From NCBI RefSeq assembly GCF_020164595.1, contig NZ_JAIQZE010000011.1:1-64000 (forward strand): a stretch of 64,000 nucleotides of DNA, in the 5' to 3' direction. Positions 59,364 through 64,000 of this stretch are shown here, one piece after another (the first letter of the stretch is position 1; each line of letters begins with the position of its first letter). The DNA comes from Psychroflexus longus. Its GTDB lineage: Bacteria > Bacteroidota > Bacteroidia > Flavobacteriales > Flavobacteriaceae. A model generated the notes under the pieces. The model made no database searches. It saw nothing but the letters and a program-made list of their open reading frames with translations, and was not told where the DNA came from. Position numbers and translations under genes: made by a program.

Positions 59364-60304
59364 AAGATTATATCGCTTTAGCGACAAAGGGTTACTATGA
59401 GTGGTGGAGATACCTTGTTGGAGCTTTCCTAATATTTATAATCTGGCAAATTGGAACCATTCCCTTTGTTGCTGCAGTTATGTATAAAATTGCTACAGAT
59501 GGCGGAGACTTTTCCAATGTAGGGAATTACGAGACTCTGATGGGAACTTTGGACTCAAATCTCACTTTTTTTCTCATGTTACTCTCCTTTGTGATCGGTT
59601 TATTCGGTTTGTGGTTAATTGTAAGATTTTTTCATAATCAGAAGTTTAAAGATCTATTGACCACACGAAAAAAATTTGACTGGAAGCGTGTTTTCTTTGG
59701 TTTTAGTATAGTAGGTTTTTTCATTACAGTAATGACCATTATCGATTATAATATTAATCCAGATGATTACTTATGGAATCTTAAATGGGATCAGTTTTTT
59801 ATTTTAGCAATCATAGGTATTGTAATGGTTCCTCTGCAGACTTCATTTGAAGAACTTTATTTCCGAGGCTATTTTATGCAAGGTCTTGGTGTTATTTTTA
59901 AAAACAGATGGTTACCGCTTTTAGTTACTTCTGTTGGGTTTGGTCTTTTACACTTAGGAAATCCGGAAGTAGGAAAAGTTGGTAATGTGATCATGGTCAG
60001 TTACATTGGCACAGGGTTTTTGTTAGGAATCATGGCACTGATGGATGAAGGTTTGGAACTTTCGATAGGGTATCATGCTGGTAATAATCTCATTACAGCT
60101 TTGTTGGTGACCGCAGACTGGACTGCTTTCCAAACGGAATCGATTCTTCTTTATACAGCAGAGCCCTCTATTGGTCTCGATGTTTTAACGCCAGTTTTAG
60201 TTATTTACCCAATTTATTTGTTGATCATGGCTAAAGTTTATAAGTGGAAAAATTGGAAATCAAAGCTTTTTGGTAAGGTGGAACTGCCTGATAATGAGTT
60301 ATAA
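59360..60304 (+). CDS. CPBP family intramembrane metalloprotease
   Basis: A 314-residue membrane protein with about eight helices. The CPBP (Rce1/ABI) motifs are all present: EELYFRGYFMQGL (Glu164, Glu165 and Arg169), FGLLHLGN with His198, and GYHAGNN with His239. The family includes prenyl-protein endopeptidases and bacteriocin self-immunity proteins. The target here is unknown. Position between menC and menE, with an ATGA overlap to menC, suggests shared transcription more than a role in menaquinone synthesis. Confidence 0.9.
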   Translation: MKDYIALATKGYYEWWRYLVGAFLIFIIWQIGTIPFVAAVMYKIATDGGDFSNVGNYETLMGTLDSNLTFFLMLLSFVIGLFGLWLIVRFFHNQKFKDLLTTRKKFDWKRVFFGFSIVGFFITVMTIIDYNINPDDYLWNLKWDQFFILAIIGIVMVPLQTSFEELYFRGYFMQGLGVIFKNRWLPLLVTSVGFGLLHLGNPEVGKVGNVIMVSYIGTGFLLGIMALMDEGLELSIGYHAGNNLITALLVTADWTAFQTESILLYTAEPSIGLDVLTPVLVIYPIYLLIMAKVYKWKNWKSKLFGKVELPDNEL

Positions 60305-60375
60305 TAATCGGTTGAGAGTTTCAAAATGATTATTATATTTATAGAATATTATAAGGATTCATTAAATCTATTATT

Positions 60376-61470
60376 ATGGTAAAGCATGCAGTCGAAATCC
60401 ATCCTTTTTTTAAAATCAATGGTCATCATTTTAATAAATCTGAATTACACTCGGTGGCTTATAGCTTTGTAAAGGAAGGAGAGCCTTTTGAAGAACAAAT
60501 AGGCAACTTTCTTTTAGATTGGCTAAATGAAGATTACGATACCATAAAAGTTCGAACTTCTGGTTCGACTGGTGATCCAAAAATCTATTTTTTGGACAAA
60601 CAAAAAATGATCAATAGTGCTTTAGCTACTGGGAAATATTTCAAAATTCAGGAAGAAACCAAAGCTTTACTTTGTTTGCCAGCCAACTTCATTGGGGGTA
60701 GGATGATGTTAGTGAGAGCAATGGTTTTAGGTTGGGATTTGGATCTTGTTGAACCTAGATCGAATCCACTGGATGAGGTTTTCAAAACCTATGATTTTTG
60801 TGCGATGACTCCATTTCAAATGGATAATTCCTTAGGAAGACTTCATCTGATTAAAAAATTAATTGTGGGTGGAGGAGCTGTGACGGATAATCTTATCGGA
60901 TTGATACAAGGGATTCCCACAACTGTTTATGAAGTTTATGGAATGACAGAGACCATATCTCATATTGCAGCAAGAAAATTGAATCCTAAAACCGACAACA
61001 AAGAAAAAAGGCCTTTTAAAGCCTTACCTAACGTAAGTGTATCACAAAACGAAAATAATTGTTTGGTCATAAAAGCGCCCAAAATTTTAGATGAGGAATT
61101 GGTTACCAACGATATCGTTGAAGTGCTTACGTACAAGAAATTTTTCTGGATAGGAAGGTTAGATAATGTTATAAATACTGGTGGTATAAAAGTTTTTCCA
61201 GAAAGCGTTGAGAAAAAACTTCAGAAGCTAATCACTCACAGATTTTATATAGCAGGGATACCTCATGACTCACTTGGTGAGGAAGTTGTTTTATTTATTG
61301 AAGCTCCCGAAAATAAAAAGTATTTGAACGACCTGAAGCATGCGATCGAGCAGAAAAAGTCTTTAGGGAAATATGAAAAGCCAAAGCATATATACTTTGT
61401 TGATAAATTTGAAGAAACCGATTCAGGAAAGATTCATCGAAAAAAGACCTTATCAAAATTGATTAGCTAA
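60376..61470 (+). CDS. menE: o-Succinylbenzoate-CoA ligase MenE (compact AMP-binding enzyme)
   Basis: A 364-residue ANL-superfamily adenylation enzyme, shorter than E. coli MenE (about 450). The P-loop is TSGSTGDPK (61-69), the A5 region YGMTETISH, the hinge segment GRLDNVINTGG and the catalytic Lys in DSGKIHRKK near the C-terminus. MenE activates o-succinylbenzoate to its CoA thioester. The reduced N-terminal domain is usual for Bacteroidota MenE. It follows the CPBP gene after 71 nt and points the same way as menC, strengthening the assignment. Confidence 0.87.
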   Translation: MVKHAVEIHPFFKINGHHFNKSELHSVAYSFVKEGEPFEEQIGNFLLDWLNEDYDTIKVRTSGSTGDPKIYFLDKQKMINSALATGKYFKIQEETKALLCLPANFIGGRMMLVRAMVLGWDLDLVEPRSNPLDEVFKTYDFCAMTPFQMDNSLGRLHLIKKLIVGGGAVTDNLIGLIQGIPTTVYEVYGMTETISHIAARKLNPKTDNKEKRPFKALPNVSVSQNENNCLVIKAPKILDEELVTNDIVEVLTYKKFFWIGRLDNVINTGGIKVFPESVEKKLQKLITHRFYIAGIPHDSLGEEVVLFIEAPENKKYLNDLKHAIEQKKSLGKYEKPKHIYFVDKFEETDSGKIHRKKTLSKLIS

Positions 61471-61476
61471 TTCGAT

Positions 61477-63129
61477 TTAACCTCTCACTTTCTCAATATT
61501 TATATAGTATCCGTACTTATTGATGGCTAATTCATCCAAATCATTTAAATCTACTTGTATCAATTTCCATTGATTAGTTACGTTCTCTCTATGAACAAAT
61601 TTTTCAGATGAATTTTGAAATTCGATTGGCATTTTGAAGTCCTTGACATCCGTATTCCATCTCATGTATAATCTATTCTGTTGATCAAACTTTATTTGCA
61701 AAGTCGGTATGGAGGTGAAATTTAGGTATTGATTAAATATTGGTTCAAGTCTTTCTTTTGTTCTTTGATCATAAAATGCAATCACATCATTAGTGTTGAT
61801 TGTTTTATATTTAAAGGTTTCATGAAATTCTTTTAAGAGTGACCACCATTTTTCATCATTGTTAACCACACTTCTCAAAGTATTGAGCATATTGGCTCCT
61901 TTATAGTACATATCTCCTGAACCTTCATGATTTAAGCCATACTCACCAATGATTGGACTATCATTAGCTATTATTTTTCTTAAACCGTAGAGGTATGTAA
62001 TAGCTTCTTTTTTTCCAAATTCACATTCTACAAATACAGACTCTGCATAGGCGGTAAAACTTTCATGTATCCACATATCAGCTATATCTGATGCCGATAT
62101 TGAATTTCCAAACCACTCATGAGCAGATTCATGGATAATGATAAAATCCCATTTTAATCCAATACCAGTATTCGATAAATCATTACCTAAATACCCATTT
62201 TGATATCCATTTCCGTAAGCAACAGCACTTTGGTGTTCCATACCTAAATAAGGCGTTTCGACTAGTTTGTAGCCGTCTTTTTTAAAAGGATATTCACCAA
62301 ATTTTTCATAGAAGCAATCCATCATTGGTTTTACCTGCCGAAATTGTTGTTTGGCCTTGTCTAGATTTTCTTTTAAGACGTAATAATTTAAAGTCAAATC
62401 CTTGTAATTGTCTTCAAAATGAGTGTAATCTGCAACATTCAAAGTAATATTGTAATTATTGATAGGATGTTCAACTCTCCAGTGCCATTTTGTATAGCCA
62501 TTTTCCAATGGAATTTTTTCAACTAATCTTCCGTTGGAAACATTCATCAATCCTTTGGGTACGCTTACTTTGATATTAGCAGAATCTGGCTCGTCACTTT
62601 GATGGTCTTTATTAGGATACCATAAACTAGCTCCTGTCCCTTGCACAGCAACTGCTATAAAGGGCTTTCCATTTTTATCTTCAGAAAATACGAATCCTCC
62701 ATCCCATGGAGCATTCTTGGCGATAATTGGATATCCTGAATAGTAAAATTGGAGACTTTCAAGGTTTCCAGCTTTCAGTTGCTTATCGAAGTTGATGAAA
62801 ACAGCATTTTCATCTCTTTCATAATCTAAGTTTCTACCATTAAAAACGATAGAATCTATGTTCATATTCGTAAATAAATCAAGCTGAATTTTGGATGTAT
62901 TTTCAATAACTTTAAAATCAATCTTATTGAAACCGCTTATAAACTTTGCTTCAGGATCCAGTTTAATATCTAAATCATAGGCGAGAACATCAAAGCTTGT
63001 CCGTTCTGGTCGCAAACTTCCACGGAGTGTATCTGCTCTGGTAAATTTCTCTTGATCTCCCGATAATAATTGAGCCTGCGCGTTGATTGTAAAGCTAAAG
63101 ATGAAAAGGAAAATGTATATTCGTTTCAT
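61477..63129 (-). CDS. M1 family metallopeptidase (aminopeptidase N-like), exported
   Basis: A 550-residue protein with a signal peptide (MKRIYIFLFIFSFTINAQAQ). The M1 catalytic block is clear: exopeptidase-type loop GMEHQSAVAYGNG (296-308, in place of GAMEN), HESAHEWFGN (333-342, zinc His333 and His337, catalytic Glu334) and the third ligand Glu356 in IHESFTAYAES. The N-terminal beta domain (about 40-230) precedes it. It is shorter than full aminopeptidase N because the C-terminal helical domain is mostly missing. It is convergent with menE and divergent from the next lipoprotein gene. Probably digests peptides in the periplasm or outside the cell. Confidence 0.92.
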   Translation of the reverse strand: MKRIYIFLFIFSFTINAQAQLLSGDQEKFTRADTLRGSLRPERTSFDVLAYDLDIKLDPEAKFISGFNKIDFKVIENTSKIQLDLFTNMNIDSIVFNGRNLDYERDENAVFINFDKQLKAGNLESLQFYYSGYPIIAKNAPWDGGFVFSEDKNGKPFIAVAVQGTGASLWYPNKDHQSDEPDSANIKVSVPKGLMNVSNGRLVEKIPLENGYTKWHWRVEHPINNYNITLNVADYTHFEDNYKDLTLNYYVLKENLDKAKQQFRQVKPMMDCFYEKFGEYPFKKDGYKLVETPYLGMEHQSAVAYGNGYQNGYLGNDLSNTGIGLKWDFIIIHESAHEWFGNSISASDIADMWIHESFTAYAESVFVECEFGKKEAITYLYGLRKIIANDSPIIGEYGLNHEGSGDMYYKGANMLNTLRSVVNNDEKWWSLLKEFHETFKYKTINTNDVIAFYDQRTKERLEPIFNQYLNFTSIPTLQIKFDQQNRLYMRWNTDVKDFKMPIEFQNSSEKFVHRENVTNQWKLIQVDLNDLDELAINKYGYYINIEKVRG

Positions 63130-63161
63130 GAATGATCAGTATAATTTATTACTATAAAACT

Positions 63162-63467
63162 ATGAAAAAAGTTATTTTTTTATTGCTCTCAATTGCATTT
63201 CTTTCTTGCGGGAAAGATAGTAATCTTATTGATGGTGAAGTCAAAAATTCAAATGGGGAAGGCATTGAAGATGTGCTTGTTCAAGTCATGGGTACAGATT
63301 TAAACTCAAGAACAAATACTAAAGGTGTTTTTAGAATCAATACAAAAGACAGGGGAGATGAACTCATTTTCACTCACCCGGAATATGAGATGTTTAGAAT
63401 ACAATTAGATGATTCAGAGGTATCTGTTATTCTTAAAGAAAAGAATACCCAAGAGCAAGAGAAATAA
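63162..63467 (+). CDS. Small lipoprotein with carboxypeptidase-like regulatory domain
   Basis: The ATG at 63162 gives the lipoprotein signal (MKKVIFLLLSIAFLSC, lipobox LSC). The 101-residue product has a CarboxypepD_reg-like fold: IDGEVKNSNGEGIEDVLVQV, then TNTKGVFRINTKDRGDELIF and a short beta tail. The domain commonly acts as a stalk or adaptor in Bacteroidota surface proteins. Its 3' end overlaps the convergent barrel gene by 35 nt, an unusually long overlap for this window. Confidence 0.75.
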   Translation: MKKVIFLLLSIAFLSCGKDSNLIDGEVKNSNGEGIEDVLVQVMGTDLNSRTNTKGVFRINTKDRGDELIFTHPEYEMFRIQLDDSEVSVILKEKNTQEQEK

Positions 63468-63954
63468 ATCTATTATTCCCTGAGGCTCCTTTAAAAGCAT
63501 CTGTAAAACCGAAATTATACCTGGCATCGATTCTTAAACCAGATCCTAAACTCAACCCTAGTCCCGCAGCACCTGAAATATCAAGTTTTTCGGATTCTCT
63601 AAAGTCTGATTCATTAATTACGTAGCTGAATTGTGGACCAAACTGAAGATTGAACACTCTTAGAAAATGTAATTTCAAAAGCACAGGCACCAAAGCATAA
63701 TCTGTTTCAATATCATCTCCATTGAACTCGCCTCCTTGCTGAGAAAACAAAACTTCTGTTTGTATTGCTAGTGCATTAAATCGGACACTGGTAAAGATGC
63801 CTCCTGTAAAACCCAACCGACCATCTTTGTTAATTTCAGAAATAGAGGCGTAATTGATACCACCTTTTATACCTAAGTCAAAATTTTGTGATTGAGAATT
63901 AAAACTGCAGAGACCAAGACTAATTATTAAAATTAATTTTATCGCGTGTTTCAT
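63433..63954 (-). CDS. Outer membrane beta-barrel (PorT-like) protein
   Basis: A 173-residue protein with signal peptide (MKHAIKLILIISLGLCSFNSQS) and a small eight-strand barrel: FDLGIKGGINYASISEI at the start, FTGGIFTSVRFNALAIQTEVL, PVLLKLHFLRVFNLQFGPQF, and the closing aromatic strand RFISLALGYSFL. It fits the OMP_b-brl_2/PorT-like group of Bacteroidota. Function unknown. It overlaps the small lipoprotein gene by 35 nt. The 46 bases beyond it to the window end show no clear promoter. Confidence 0.85.
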   Translation of the reverse strand: MKHAIKLILIISLGLCSFNSQSQNFDLGIKGGINYASISEINKDGRLGFTGGIFTSVRFNALAIQTEVLFSQQGGEFNGDDIETDYALVPVLLKLHFLRVFNLQFGPQFSYVINESDFRESEKLDISGAAGLGLSLGSGLRIDARYNFGFTDAFKGASGNNRFISLALGYSFL

Positions 63955-64000
63955 GGCAATTGTTTTTTTAAATAACGTTGATATTTTGAATTTAGTTTAG

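Overview
The window looks like an ordinary chromosomal stretch of a marine or cold-water type member of the Flavobacteriaceae (Bacteroidota). The DNA is AT-rich. Promoters show the Bacteroidota -7 element TANNTTTG rather than an E. coli -10. Gene starts lack Shine-Dalgarno sequences. The gene content is typical of the group: bacillithiol synthase BshA, menaquinone genes, a type IX secretion sorting domain on a secreted nuclease, a DUF4294 protein, a Bacteroidota-type LptD and many short lipoproteins. No mobile element, CRISPR array, tRNA or phage gene was seen.

Layout. 1-143: the 3' end of a 5S rRNA gene with its terminator, so an rRNA operon ends here. 155-4827 (minus): one very compact operon, tsaD - parvulin isomerase - rsmE - DUF4159 - TrmH-like - THUMP-like methyltransferase, mostly RNA modification, with a promoter and a terminator at its ends. 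4939-14222: tamB facing a minus-strand lptD - ridA - sodium:solute symporter group. 14302-23550 (plus): cell-wall amidase, orphan MCE (MlaD-like) protein, a split Fe-S oxidoreductase with a HAD gene between its halves, a 160-aa conserved protein, a GH3/serine-hydrolase fusion, and bshA. 23610-26075 (minus): a stress-type group of a 48-aa membrane protein, a 99-aa protein, two tandem Dps proteins and an MscS channel. 26149-33148: clpC, gyrA, a TPR protein preceded by a tetranucleotide repeat, and hibernation factor HPF.

33381-44834: a YdiJ-like FAD/Fe-S dehydrogenase, a lipoprotein gene broken by a one-base frameshift, an LpxH-like phosphoesterase, aroC, a dicarboxylate symporter, an M42 peptidase, a DUF4294 protein, amt-glnK and an acyl-CoA thioesterase. 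44818-50671: rmuC, a peptide-type ABC binding lipoprotein, mtaB, a 1-Cys peroxiredoxin and a small lipoprotein. 50803-54160: a translationally coupled three-gene cassette (RLAN/RimK-type ATP-grasp, GCS2-type carboxylate-amine ligase, N-formylglutamate amidohydrolase-like). It is the best candidate here for an uncharacterised biosynthetic system. 54263-63954: a 58-aa membrane protein with ettA, a secreted endonuclease I, menC - CPBP protease - menE, an M1 peptidase, a small lipoprotein and an outer-membrane barrel protein.

Functional themes are translation and RNA modification (tsaD, mtaB, rsmE, TrmH, ettA, HPF, GlnK sensing), envelope building (lptD, tamB, MCE, amidase, GH3, LpxH-like) and redox/stress (bshA, Dps pair, 1-Cys Prx, MscS, ClpC). 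Function calls rest on motifs and family knowledge read by eye. No database search was possible.
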